This document shows, piece after piece, positions 17,701-25,127 of a DNA stretch of 64,000 nucleotides. The position numbers and the translations under genes were made by a program. The notes below the pieces were generated by a model. It saw only the letters and a program-made list of their open reading frames with translations, was not told the DNA's origin and ran no database searches. Source of the DNA: Bryocella elongata (GTDB taxonomy: Bacteria; Acidobacteriota; Terriglobia; Terriglobales; Acidobacteriaceae). The stretch covers positions 124,001 through 188,000 of the forward strand of contig NZ_FNVA01000003.1 of the NCBI RefSeq assembly GCF_900108185.1, written 5' to 3'. Position 1 is the stretch's first letter, and the number at the start of each line of letters is the position of its first letter.

Positions 17701-17885
17701 CCGGCTGAAAAGAAACCTGCAACGAGCGACGCGAAGCACACGAAGAAACGGCTGATGGCGAGGCCCAGGGAAGACGATCTCTTGCGTCGCAGTGGAGCTC
17801 TCCGACACTGGAAGCTCTGGCCGGGGCGTGATGCCGGAGGGCCCGCCAGGGAGGTGGGCGGCCCTGCTCGTGACAGGCGGGCCAT
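14766..17885 (-). CDS. Histidine kinase with extracellular beta-propellers (Reg_prop, Y_Y_Y, HisKA_3)
   Basis: The ATG at 17885 has GAGGAG about 10 nt upstream and gives about 1039 residues; an upstream in-frame region would overlap the NRPS gene and looks unreal. After an N-terminal membrane or signal segment come about fourteen repeats of the LWxGTxxGLxR type (for example LWLGTRLGLVRFDG, LWAGTQSGLTRF, LWIGTESGLFRW). This is enough for two seven-bladed propellers. A Y_Y_Y domain (YTNLPAGHYTYRVEAS), a single transmembrane helix, a HisKA_3 domain with His in REMHDTVVQG and a HATPase_c domain with DDGSGF follow. This architecture is used by Bacteroidota and Acidobacteriota to sense oligosaccharides in the periplasm. 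It is coupled to the LuxR-type regulator and follows the NRPS gene by about 120 nt. Confidence 0.93.
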   Translation of the reverse strand: MARLSRAGPPTSLAGPPASRPGQSFQCRRAPLRRKRSSSLGLAISRFFVCFASLVAGFFSAGPIHAQSRLDWMTSRVWSIQDGLPDQVILSMAQTPDQYLWLGTRLGLVRFDGYHFIDYGADLAPALHDFGVDCVLVVRDGSLWLGTQGGGVVHLFPGGGRTYNTRAGIANGLIRALYQDEAGRIWAGTDNGLYRLDSGEHFSRIDDRGGIHGAAVHAIVGDGHGGVWAGGSRLLHIDASAGLGTISWQEVALPQQKGSLRIWSMAKGSGESLWIATLGGLYHLPDGVGSVATKEPRVLGSALSLLVDSHRQLWVGTMDEGLYLLSENGSVTRARAPDQLASNSVLALAEDRSHDLWAGTQSGLTRFSATGMHLTRVPGAIDSEFGSVAVDADDSLWVCSRRLTHIRNGRMEPVNLPSITGFAIHSVMRERSGAFWVGTLGRGAYRIAPGGHIDHYTSEIGTNYIRGFLETPFDGVWIASDGGVANWRDGHVTSFQNVPGAPHAPTLSMAAGAPGELWVGTYHGLSLLRNGAFVAAPAADALGSHAVSAIHVSDDGALWIGTESGLFRWHDNQLQHIRLEADMNAPAILTILEDGHHRMWLGGPTTVVRADRSSFESLAAGKDKRLFNPEIFAVSLETGAELGSGAASTAELDRSGGAWFTTNEGPLHIQASNPRHDGAPPPIMLGQVLVDGERVAVKGPVILQPSAKTLVIDAPPIALSARPGLQLRRRLIGFDPDWVAISPLQSATYTNLPAGHYTYRVEASWKDAPGATVLELPIVQRTHFYRQPAFLVACLVALLLAIWAGHRMRVRQVMLRFRLVAEERNRVAREMHDTVVQGCIGVSSLLEAIAIRHAPVGADDVPTDEANLLNSAREQIAVTILEARDAIWNLRHPHEGGNLSNSLRSLLDRITTIQGKRVEFESDGTALSLNVEAEHELFMTVREALHNALVHAGAEHIRLSLRYVTDSVLVSIRDDGSGFTAGSTDDRGEHFGLLGMHERMERIGGTCRIDSARDRGTMVELHVPYERNVRTVRPEQESR

Positions 17886-18006
17886 CGTATGGAAGCTCCT
17901 CATCCTGGACAGAGATTTCACTCTATCTATACAGCATGTCGTTGAGCCACATTCCGCCGCGCAGCCTTCGGCGATCGGACGATTGCGAAACGCCCCGACG
18001 CCGGAC

Positions 18007-21000
18007 TTACCTGCCGTTCTGTCGTTCGGCCAGAGCGGCCCGGAGCGTCTGCGCGACCGATGGGAGATGCTGCGAGTCGAGGATGTCGGCGTGCCTGCCG
18101 GAGACCGGGTGATAACGCACTCCCTTGCGGGCAAGGCGGTTCCAGTAGCCCGGCCAGCGGCCGAACGAATCTTCCGCGACGAACATGTCCAGCGTGCACG
18201 AGAGGGGCCTGGGCTTATAGGGCAGCGCCAGCACCCGGTAGAAGTCCGTGAGCAGTTCCTGGATGTCCTTCGCGGGGTCGAGGGGCGCGGCCTCTGCGCC
18301 GTGGGCGCGGCTGAGTCGGCGGAGGACGGCAGTGGTCACTCTCGGGGCCCGCGCGCGAACGTACGCCACGCGCTTGCTCCAGGGGAGATGACTGAGCCTT
18401 CGCAGGTGGATCATGGCGCGCGAGGGTGGATCCATCATCGCAATGCGCGTGTACAGCGCCCAGAACTTCGATCCAACGGGTCGCGTGTCGAACAGCCCCA
18501 GCATACCGACCTCGCGACCGGCCGCCTCGAGTTGGCGGGCGACCTCGATCGCATAGACGCCTCCGAGCGAAAAGCCCAGAAGGAAAAACGGCCCTTCCGG
18601 CTGGAAGCTGAGCATCTCCGGGATATAGCGCGCCACTGCGTCTTCAATCGAGGCCGGCAGGCTGCCATCGGGGTCCACTCCCTGCAGGCCAAAGATGGGC
18701 TGATCCTCGCCGAGGAGCCCGGAGATGTTGCGGAAGACGTAGAGGTCGCCCTTGAGGCCGTGTACGCAGAAGAGCGGGGGACGCGTCCCAGCGGCATGCA
18801 GCGGCACGATGTGACGAGGCTCCGCTCGCCACCTCTCGCTGCCGAGCCGCTGCGCGAGCTGCTCGATGGTGGGGGACTGGAAGAGAGCCGCAATGGGGAG
18901 GCGGATCTTCAGGCGGCGATCGATCTCCGCAATGAGGCGCGTAGCCAGCAGGGAGTGCCCACCAATCGCAAAGAAGTTGTCGTCTCGTGCAATCCCCTCC
19001 ACCTCAAACAGCTGCCGCCAGATGAGGGTGAGCTCGCGCTCCAGAGGTGTGACGGGGCGCGCGACAGATTCTTCCGGGATGGACTGTTCCGGCCGAGGTG
19101 CCGGCAATGCGTTGCGGTCGAGCTTGCCGTTCAGCTTCAGCGGGAGCGACTCCACCCAGACGAAGTAGCGGGGCGCCATATACGCCGGAAGGCTGGACGC
19201 GACGCGTGCGCGAAGAGTCTTCGATTCAGGCCGATCGTGACCGGAAGCAACGAGATACGCCACCAGCTCCTTTTGTCCTGCGGTCGGCGACCAGGTAACG
19301 ACGGCCACGTCGCGCACCTCGGGCTGCGAACGCAGAGTGGCCTCGATCTCATACAACTCCACCCGGAAGCCGCGGATCTTCACCTGCGCGTCGGAGCGCT
19401 CCAGGAACTCGAGGTTGCCGTCCTCGCGCCAGCGGGCACGGTCTCCGGTGCGATAGAGCTTCGCACCGGGATGGGCGATGAAGGGATCGGCGATGAAGGG
19501 ATCGGCGATGAAGCGCTCCTCCGTGAGCTCCGGCTGGTTGAGATACCCAATGGCTACGCCGTCGCCGCCGGTGTAGAGCTCACCGGCTACGCCGATCGGC
19601 ACCGGCTGCAGGACTGCGTCAAGAAGATAGACCTGCGTGTTGGCGATGGGCCGTCCGATGGGCACGCTGGGAGTGAGGTCCTCGGTACCGGTGAACGGGT
19701 AGCAGGTCGTGAACGTGGTGTTCTCGGTAGGACCGTAGGCGTTGATGATTCTGCAACCGGGAAGAGCCTCGAAGGCGCGGCATGCATGCGTTGGCGAGAG
19801 GATATCCCCACCGGTAATGAGCTGCCGCAGCGGTCTCAGGTCGTCGAGCCGCTCGTCCACCAGGGCGTGAAAGAGGCCGGTCGTAAGGAAGGTCGAGGTG
19901 ACCTTGTGAGCGCGGATCGTCTCGCCGATGTCGAAGAGGCTGAGTGGGCCGGGAGGAAACAGGACGACGCGGCCGCCATTCAGCAGAGCTCCCCACAGCT
20001 CAAAGGTCGCGGCGTCGAAGGAGAGCGGTGAGATTTGCAGCAGCGTGTCGCCGGAGCCAAGGGGTACCGCAGCATTGTTCCGCACAAGACGGACGACACC
20101 CCGATGTGGCACCAGCACAGCCTTGGGCACGCCAGTCGAGCCCGACGTGTAATTCACATAGGCTGCGTCAGTCGCGACGACGGAACGTGTTTCGACGAAC
20201 TCTCGAGGTGTTGGCGACTCCAACAGATCTTCGACTGCCAGCACGGTCTGGCCATTTAGGGCGGCTGGTGTTTCGCTTCCGCGGGGTACAAGGATTGCCA
20301 GCGGTGCGGCATCGTCGAGCATGCCCCGCAGGCGCTCCTCGGGGATGTTCTCTTCGAGCGGCCAATACGCCGCGCCGGACTTCAGAACTCCCAGCAGTGC
20401 GATGACCGCGTTGAACGAACGCGGAATGCTGAGGCCGACCAGCTTGCCCGGCCCCGCACCACAAGCCTTCAGCTGCAGCGACAAGCGATCCGTGAGCCGG
20501 TCGAGCTCGCCGTAGGTGAGAGTCTCGCCCCCGGCAACGACAGCAACTGCACCCGGAGCCTTCGCCGCCTGCTCCGTGAACAGCTCATGCACGCAAGCAT
20601 CGCGCGGGTACGCGGTGGCGGTGCGGTTCCACTCCGTCACCACGAGCTGGCGTTCGTGCGCGGGCAGAAGGTTCAGCGTAGCGATGGACTGGTGTGGATC
20701 CGCCGCGATGGAGCGCAGCAGCTCCTGCCAGTGCTCCAGGATTCTCGTGCCGTGCTGCGGAGAAAAGAGGTCGGTGCTGAACTCGAGCTGCGCCGCGAAG
20801 CCATCGCGGTGTGGGCGCATGGAGAGTGCGAGGTCGAACTTCGCGGTATGCGTCGGAACGGCATATTCACAGGCGTCCACGCCGGGCAGCGTCAACGCCA
20901 GGCTGGAGTTCTCCTGCAGAGCGAAGCTCGCCTGAAATAGGGGCGTGCGGGATGGATCGCGCACGGGATCGCAGAGCCTGACGAGGAGGTCAAACGGCAT

Positions 21001-22257
21001 CGCCTGGTGCTCGTAGGCTTCGAGCGCAGTCGGCTTCACGCGCCCGAGCAGATCGACGAAGCTGGGCGCACCCGAAACATCAGTCCGCAGGACCAGCGTG
21101 TTTGCGAGGTAGCCGATGAGCCCTTCGACCTCCGGCAAGGGGCGATTGGCCGCGGGCACGCCGACAGTCAGATCCGTCTGGCCGCTATAGCGCCACAGCA
21201 GCACATCATACGCAGCGAGCAGCACCATGAAGAGCGTCGAACCGTGCGCGTTCGCCAGCGACTTCAACCGGTCCATCAGCGCGTGGTCAAGAGGTAACGC
21301 ACACGTCTCTCCGCGATAGCTCTTCACCGCTGGCCGGGGATGATCGCCGCCCAGATCCAATGGCTCCCCGAGGCCCTTCAGCTGCCGCTGCCAGTACTCC
21401 GTGGCGGCGGCGAGGGTTCCACTCCTGGCGTGTTCTGTCTGTAGCGCCGTGTAGTCGGCCAGCTGCACCGGCAGCGCCGGCAGTGCATCGGGAGAACCTT
21501 GCAAGAGGGCTGCGTAGGCGACGGAGAGGTCGCGGCAGAGGTTGGCACCGGACCAGCCGTCGGAGACGATGTGGTGCGACGCGAGGAGAAGGTAATGCTC
21601 GGTCGTCGAGAGGGAAGCGACGCTTGCTCGCAGCAGGGAGGGGCAGGACCGAGCACCAGCGGTGAGATTGAAGGACCGCGCGGCCGCGGCTTCGATCCAA
21701 CGCTCGGCGAGTTCCCGACGTTGCGCTTCGGCCAGGCTGGCCTCGGCCGGCGGCATGCATTCGAGCTTGAAGTTGCAAGCGATGGAAGGCGGCGAGACCC
21801 GCTGAGTGAGTCCTCCCTCTTCGCTGGCAAAGGTGGTGCGCAGAGAGTCATGACGCTCCACCACGCGTTGCAGGGCCAGTTCCAGCAGGTCGAGCCGCAG
21901 TGCACCGTGGAGGCGAAACGCGCGCGGTGTGGAGTAGAGCGGAAGACCACCCGTCAGCTGCTCGAGGAACCACATCCGCTCCTGATCGCTGGAGGCTGGG
22001 TAGATGGAGACCTCGAAACCTTCCGGCGTAACCTCAACGCGCTCCGGAACCGCGCGAGGAATTGCGGTAGCGGCCTCAGAGGTCCGCTTCGCAGCCCGCT
22101 GCTCGCCGGAGGCTTTTTCCTGCAGCCTGCGAGCCAGGAGCGCCCGCTGGGCGTCGTTCAGTGCGGCCAACCGGCCCTTCAGGTCGCGCGCGTCGCTGTC
22201 AGGATTCATGTCGCTCTGGTGGCGGGCGCCCGGAAAAGCTCGATCACCCGCTGTCAT
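18007..22257 (-). CDS. Single-module NRPS: condensation, adenylation, carrier, thioesterase
   Basis: The 1416-residue protein carries one full module plus release. A short polar N-terminal segment is followed by a condensation domain with HHIVSDG (about 228-234). The adenylation domain (about 550-1050) has A3 YTSGSTGVPK, A5 NAYGPTENTTF and A10 NGKLDR. The carrier domain has its Ser in GGHSL (about 1102), and the thioesterase has GFSLG (Ser about 1230) and a late His in SGRHAD. Read by eye, the substrate pocket is DAFFIGATFK, close to Val and Ile codes. A 15-bp tandem duplication adds five residues before the A8 region. The acyl ligase-PCP gene ends 55 bp upstream, so the C domain probably joins that acyl group to the activated amino acid and the TE releases the product. 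A Met at 22209 is an alternative start. Confidence 0.93.
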   Translation of the reverse strand: MTAGDRAFPGARHQSDMNPDSDARDLKGRLAALNDAQRALLARRLQEKASGEQRAAKRTSEAATAIPRAVPERVEVTPEGFEVSIYPASSDQERMWFLEQLTGGLPLYSTPRAFRLHGALRLDLLELALQRVVERHDSLRTTFASEEGGLTQRVSPPSIACNFKLECMPPAEASLAEAQRRELAERWIEAAAARSFNLTAGARSCPSLLRASVASLSTTEHYLLLASHHIVSDGWSGANLCRDLSVAYAALLQGSPDALPALPVQLADYTALQTEHARSGTLAAATEYWQRQLKGLGEPLDLGGDHPRPAVKSYRGETCALPLDHALMDRLKSLANAHGSTLFMVLLAAYDVLLWRYSGQTDLTVGVPAANRPLPEVEGLIGYLANTLVLRTDVSGAPSFVDLLGRVKPTALEAYEHQAMPFDLLVRLCDPVRDPSRTPLFQASFALQENSSLALTLPGVDACEYAVPTHTAKFDLALSMRPHRDGFAAQLEFSTDLFSPQHGTRILEHWQELLRSIAADPHQSIATLNLLPAHERQLVVTEWNRTATAYPRDACVHELFTEQAAKAPGAVAVVAGGETLTYGELDRLTDRLSLQLKACGAGPGKLVGLSIPRSFNAVIALLGVLKSGAAYWPLEENIPEERLRGMLDDAAPLAILVPRGSETPAALNGQTVLAVEDLLESPTPREFVETRSVVATDAAYVNYTSGSTGVPKAVLVPHRGVVRLVRNNAAVPLGSGDTLLQISPLSFDAATFELWGALLNGGRVVLFPPGPLSLFDIGETIRAHKVTSTFLTTGLFHALVDERLDDLRPLRQLITGGDILSPTHACRAFEALPGCRIINAYGPTENTTFTTCYPFTGTEDLTPSVPIGRPIANTQVYLLDAVLQPVPIGVAGELYTGGDGVAIGYLNQPELTEERFIADPFIADPFIAHPGAKLYRTGDRARWREDGNLEFLERSDAQVKIRGFRVELYEIEATLRSQPEVRDVAVVTWSPTAGQKELVAYLVASGHDRPESKTLRARVASSLPAYMAPRYFVWVESLPLKLNGKLDRNALPAPRPEQSIPEESVARPVTPLERELTLIWRQLFEVEGIARDDNFFAIGGHSLLATRLIAEIDRRLKIRLPIAALFQSPTIEQLAQRLGSERWRAEPRHIVPLHAAGTRPPLFCVHGLKGDLYVFRNISGLLGEDQPIFGLQGVDPDGSLPASIEDAVARYIPEMLSFQPEGPFFLLGFSLGGVYAIEVARQLEAAGREVGMLGLFDTRPVGSKFWALYTRIAMMDPPSRAMIHLRRLSHLPWSKRVAYVRARAPRVTTAVLRRLSRAHGAEAAPLDPAKDIQELLTDFYRVLALPYKPRPLSCTLDMFVAEDSFGRWPGYWNRLARKGVRYHPVSGRHADILDSQHLPSVAQTLRAALAERQNGR
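19475..19513. repeat. In-frame 15-bp tandem repeat inside the NRPS adenylation domain
   Basis: The 15-mer GCGATGAAGGGATCG occurs twice in exact tandem and then for a further 9 bases. In the protein it reads FIADP, FIADP, FIAHP. Related adenylation domains have a single such segment just before the LYRTGD motif. Confidence 0.85.
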
Positions 22258-22312
22258 TGGTGTGAGGATTCTATCGTCACACCCCGGCTGCGCGCGGTGA
22301 CGGGATCACAGG

Positions 22313-24169
22313 CTAGGTTGTGGGAGGCGTTTCGCCCAGCAGCTCGGCCTGCTCTTCCGGCGTGAGGTCGGCGATGGCTGCGGCCAGCGCCTCCAGCTCG
22401 CGCTCCACCACCAGAGCATCCAGCCGGGCGGCCAACAGCTTCGGCGTCGGTTCATGGAAGAGCAGGGATGCGGCGATGGCGACGCGGAGCTCCCGGGCAA
22501 GCCGTGATGCCACCTGTGCGCCGCGGAGCGAATCGCCACCGAGCATAAAGAAGTTGTCGTTCCGGCCCACGCGATCAAGCCCGAGGACCTGAGCGATCGT
22601 TGAGGCGACGAGCTCCTCTGTGGAGGTCGTGGGATCTTCATAGGCGATGCCGAGGAAAGCCTCCAGCCTCGCCGCCATGCCGATGCGCTGGATCTTGCCG
22701 GTGGGCCCAAGGGGAATGGCGTCGACCTTCACGACGCGGCTGGGAACCTTGAAGTCGGCGAGCCGTTCCAGGAGGAAGGCACGCAGCTCAGCTTCCGTCA
22801 CCGAGGCGCCGGCATGCAGCACCACAGCCATGGCGACATCTTCGCCGAGCGACGGATGCGCCACCGCAAAGGTGACGGCCTGGCGCACCGCGGGATGGCA
22901 GAGCATCACCTCGTCGATCTTACGGGGAACGATCTTCTCGCCGCCGCGATTGATGAGCTCCTTGAGACGACCCGTAAGGAACAGGTAGCCCTCGGGATCG
23001 AAGTAACCCTGGTCGCCGGTACGAAACCAGCCATTCGTGAAGGCAGCCTCGTTCGCGGAGGGATTGGCTTCGTAGCCACAGGTCACGTTCGTCCCGTGGA
23101 TGCTGACCTCACCCGTCGCGCCTTGGGCGAGCTGGTTGCCCTCTTCATCCAGGATGACGATGCGCGGCCCCGCAGGCAGACCCACCGAGCCGGGCTTCCG
23201 CGCAGCAGGGGGCAGCGGATTGGATGCCATCTGGTGCGCCGCCTCGGTCATGCCGTAGGCCTCGATGACAGGAACGCCAAACGCGTCCTCGAGCCCTGCC
23301 ATGACGGCCGGTGGAAGCGAGGCGGAGGAGGAGCGAATCAATCGCAGGGACTTCGTCCGCAGAGGCGTGGTGCGTGCCACATCAAGGAGCGCCTGGAAGG
23401 CCGTCGGAACGGAGCTGAACCATGTGGGCTGCCAGCGCTCGAGCCATAGCGGGAACTGGTCCGCCCGGAATGGCCCGGTACAGACGCAGCTGCCACCCAC
23501 GCTGAGAGCAGCCAGCATGCAGACGAGCCCATGCACGTGGAACAGGGGCATCGTCGAAAGGCTGACGTCGGCCTCGGTGAGGTGCAACGTCGCGGCGACG
23601 TTGCGAGCGGAGGCGCAGAGGTTCCGGTTGCTGAGCGGCACACGCTTTGGCCGGGACGTCGTACCGGAGGTGTGGAGCAGCAGAGCGACGTCCTCGCTAT
23701 CGCTGAAGTCCAGCAGAGCATCGACGCCCTGAAGAGCATGGCCATCGGCCACCACGCGACCGCCATCCTGCAGGAGAGCGAGCTCGAGGACGGGGATCCC
23801 CAGTGTTTGCGCTGCAGCGCGGGCGGGAGTCTGGAAACCCTTGGGGACCAGCAGGGCCTGCGCGGAGAGATCCTGCAGGTTGAACTGGAACTCGGCGAGA
23901 GAGTAGGCGGGGTTGAGCGGAGCGGCAGCAGCTCCTGAGCTCACAGCGAGGAACGCGACGGCGAGGTCCGGGCTCTGAGGAAAGACCATGGCGACGCGGT
24001 GTTCGCGGCGGATACCCGCTTCGCGCAGATCGCGCAAGACTGTACCGACGTGCTCGCGGAGTCGCCGGTGAGACAGCTCGACTCCGCCGTCTCCCGCGAT
24101 TGCGATGCGCGAACCGAACAGCTCCGCGCTCTGCTTCAACTGACCTTCAAGACTGCTCTGATCCAGCAT
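22313..24169 (-). CDS. Acyl-CoA synthetase-like AMP ligase fused to a peptidyl carrier domain
   Basis: About 618 residues from the Met at 24169; a Met at 24211 would add 14 residues, and neither has a well-spaced Shine-Dalgarno. Residues 1-510 form an ANL-family adenylating enzyme with P loop HTSGTTSRPK (about 166-175), YGMTEAAHQ, and GRLKELINRGGEKI near the hinge. The sequence resembles the Pcs60/AAE3 (oxalyl-CoA synthetase-like) branch more than fatty acyl-AMP ligases. The C-terminal carrier domain has its phosphopantetheine Ser in LGGDSL (about 547). It should activate a carboxylic acid, possibly a small or dicarboxylic one, and load its own carrier. The NRPS gene follows on the same strand after 55 bp, so this protein is the likely loading module. 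The acid is unknown. Confidence 0.88.
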   Translation of the reverse strand: MLDQSSLEGQLKQSAELFGSRIAIAGDGGVELSHRRLREHVGTVLRDLREAGIRREHRVAMVFPQSPDLAVAFLAVSSGAAAAPLNPAYSLAEFQFNLQDLSAQALLVPKGFQTPARAAAQTLGIPVLELALLQDGGRVVADGHALQGVDALLDFSDSEDVALLLHTSGTTSRPKRVPLSNRNLCASARNVAATLHLTEADVSLSTMPLFHVHGLVCMLAALSVGGSCVCTGPFRADQFPLWLERWQPTWFSSVPTAFQALLDVARTTPLRTKSLRLIRSSSASLPPAVMAGLEDAFGVPVIEAYGMTEAAHQMASNPLPPAARKPGSVGLPAGPRIVILDEEGNQLAQGATGEVSIHGTNVTCGYEANPSANEAAFTNGWFRTGDQGYFDPEGYLFLTGRLKELINRGGEKIVPRKIDEVMLCHPAVRQAVTFAVAHPSLGEDVAMAVVLHAGASVTEAELRAFLLERLADFKVPSRVVKVDAIPLGPTGKIQRIGMAARLEAFLGIAYEDPTTSTEELVASTIAQVLGLDRVGRNDNFFMLGGDSLRGAQVASRLARELRVAIAASLLFHEPTPKLLAARLDALVVERELEALAAAIADLTPEEQAELLGETPPTT

Positions 24170-24247
24170 CTGCTCCGGGCCCCAATGGCAAAATCGTCCG
24201 TCTGTGCACATCGCGAGCCGGGTGTATCTGAGGCTACTCTGTGAGGT

Positions 24248-24376
24248 ATGCCTGCGGCAATGTTGCGTCGTGCACTGCTGGCTTCGTTGGCGGCTGCGTC
24301 TTACGGCAGCTGGGCTTCGCAGGCCGCTGGCCTGATCTCACCCGTTGGAGGACTGCTCGATGATTGCTCGGTCTGA
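24248..24376 (+). CDS. Possible 42-residue leader ORF overlapping the PPTase start
   Basis: A short ORF opens at ATG 24248 (second ATG at 24260) and stops 17 bases inside the phosphopantetheinyl transferase gene. The predicted peptide has a basic, Ala/Leu-rich N-terminal part (MLRRALLASLAAASYG) like a secretion signal and ends GGLLDDCSV. The GAGG upstream is too close to the first ATG (1 nt) and rather far from the second (13 nt). It may be a coupling leader, a small exported peptide or chance. It is listed because it fills the divergent promoter gap and overlaps a real start. Confidence 0.25.
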   Translation: MPAAMLRRALLASLAAASYGSWASQAAGLISPVGGLLDDCSV

Positions 24377-25049
24377 CACTGCAGCGGGCACTTCGTTTGA
24401 GCCCTTCAGGTTAACGTCAGCCGCACTCCAGAGGGTCGTTCGGATCGATACTGCTCCGGACAATGGTGTGAGGACAAGCACGTTCAGCAGCCGGGAGCAG
24501 GCGATGCAGCGACGACGCGGCGAGTTTGCTCTGGGCAGGGAGATCGCTGCGCAGCTGCTTGCAGAGCTGGGCAGTGCGGAGACGGCTGTCGGGGTAGCGG
24601 AAGATCGCTCGCCTCTATGGCCCGCTGGCTTCATCGGTTCGATCACTCACACAACGACGTGGTGTGGCGTGGCCGTTGCGCTGCGTGATGAAGTCCGTGG
24701 GATCGGAATCGACATCGAGCGGATGGTAAGTGAGAAGGACTCGGCTGCGGTCTCGGCGGTGTGCCTGAACGCGGCCGAGCGGCGGCTCATCGCGAGCTGT
24801 GCCGACCCTCTGCGGGCCATCACGATCTGCTTTGCTGCGAAGGAGTCACTTTTCAAGTGCCTGAATCCGGTGACGGGCACATGGTTCGACTTTCTCGAGG
24901 CAGAGGTCACGGGCCTCGACATGGAAGGCGGCAATGTTGCATTGCAGCTGCTGCGATCGCTCAATGCCGAATTTCGCGAGGGTTCTGTGTACGCCGCGCG
25001 CTGCAACGTCATCGACAAGCATGTCTTCCTGTCCGTCGAGCTGATGTAA
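24360..25049 (+). CDS. 4'-phosphopantetheinyl transferase (EntD/Sfp-like)
   Basis: The 229-residue protein starts at the ATG at 24360, with GGAGG 9 nt upstream. Family motifs are present: FIGSITHT, then GIGIDIE (about 114-120, Mg-binding Asp and Glu), then FAAKESLFK (about 158-166). The length and layout match the EntD-type cell-associated PPTases. It transfers the phosphopantetheine arm of CoA to the Ser of carrier domains. Being divergent from the ligase-PCP/NRPS operon and near the acyl-AMP ligase-ACP-reductase gene, it is the obvious activator of all three carriers in the window. A strong hairpin follows the stop codon. Assignment is firm. Confidence 0.93.
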   Translation: MIARSDTAAGTSFEPFRLTSAALQRVVRIDTAPDNGVRTSTFSSREQAMQRRRGEFALGREIAAQLLAELGSAETAVGVAEDRSPLWPAGFIGSITHTTTWCGVAVALRDEVRGIGIDIERMVSEKDSAAVSAVCLNAAERRLIASCADPLRAITICFAAKESLFKCLNPVTGTWFDFLEAEVTGLDMEGGNVALQLLRSLNAEFREGSVYAARCNVIDKHVFLSVELM

Positions 25050-25071
25050 GCGCTCTGCCTGGCACAAGAAA

Positions 25072-25106
25072 GATGGTGTGGCGCAAAGCTGCCGCGCCAC
25101 ACCATC
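25072..25106. terminator. Bidirectional hairpin terminator
   Basis: A perfect 13-bp stem, GATGGTGTGGCGC with GCGCCACACCATC, has a 9-nt loop. It lies between the convergent PPTase and M20 hydrolase genes. Confidence 0.75.
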
Positions 25107-25127
25107 GTCGATTCCCCGGGTTTGCTG

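Noticed and set aside
17886-18134. N-terminal extension of the propeller kinase into the NRPS gene
   Set aside because: The extra residues are Arg/Ser-rich, overlap the NRPS thioesterase end, and a well-spaced GAGGAG supports the ATG at 17885.
17647-20031. 794-codon plus-strand ORF opposite the NRPS and kinase start
   Set aside because: It spans parts of two real minus-strand genes and has no recognisable domain.
22259-22283. GGTGTGA/TCACACC stem between the ligase and NRPS genes
   Set aside because: Only seven base pairs with an 11-nt loop; could be chance and has no supporting context.
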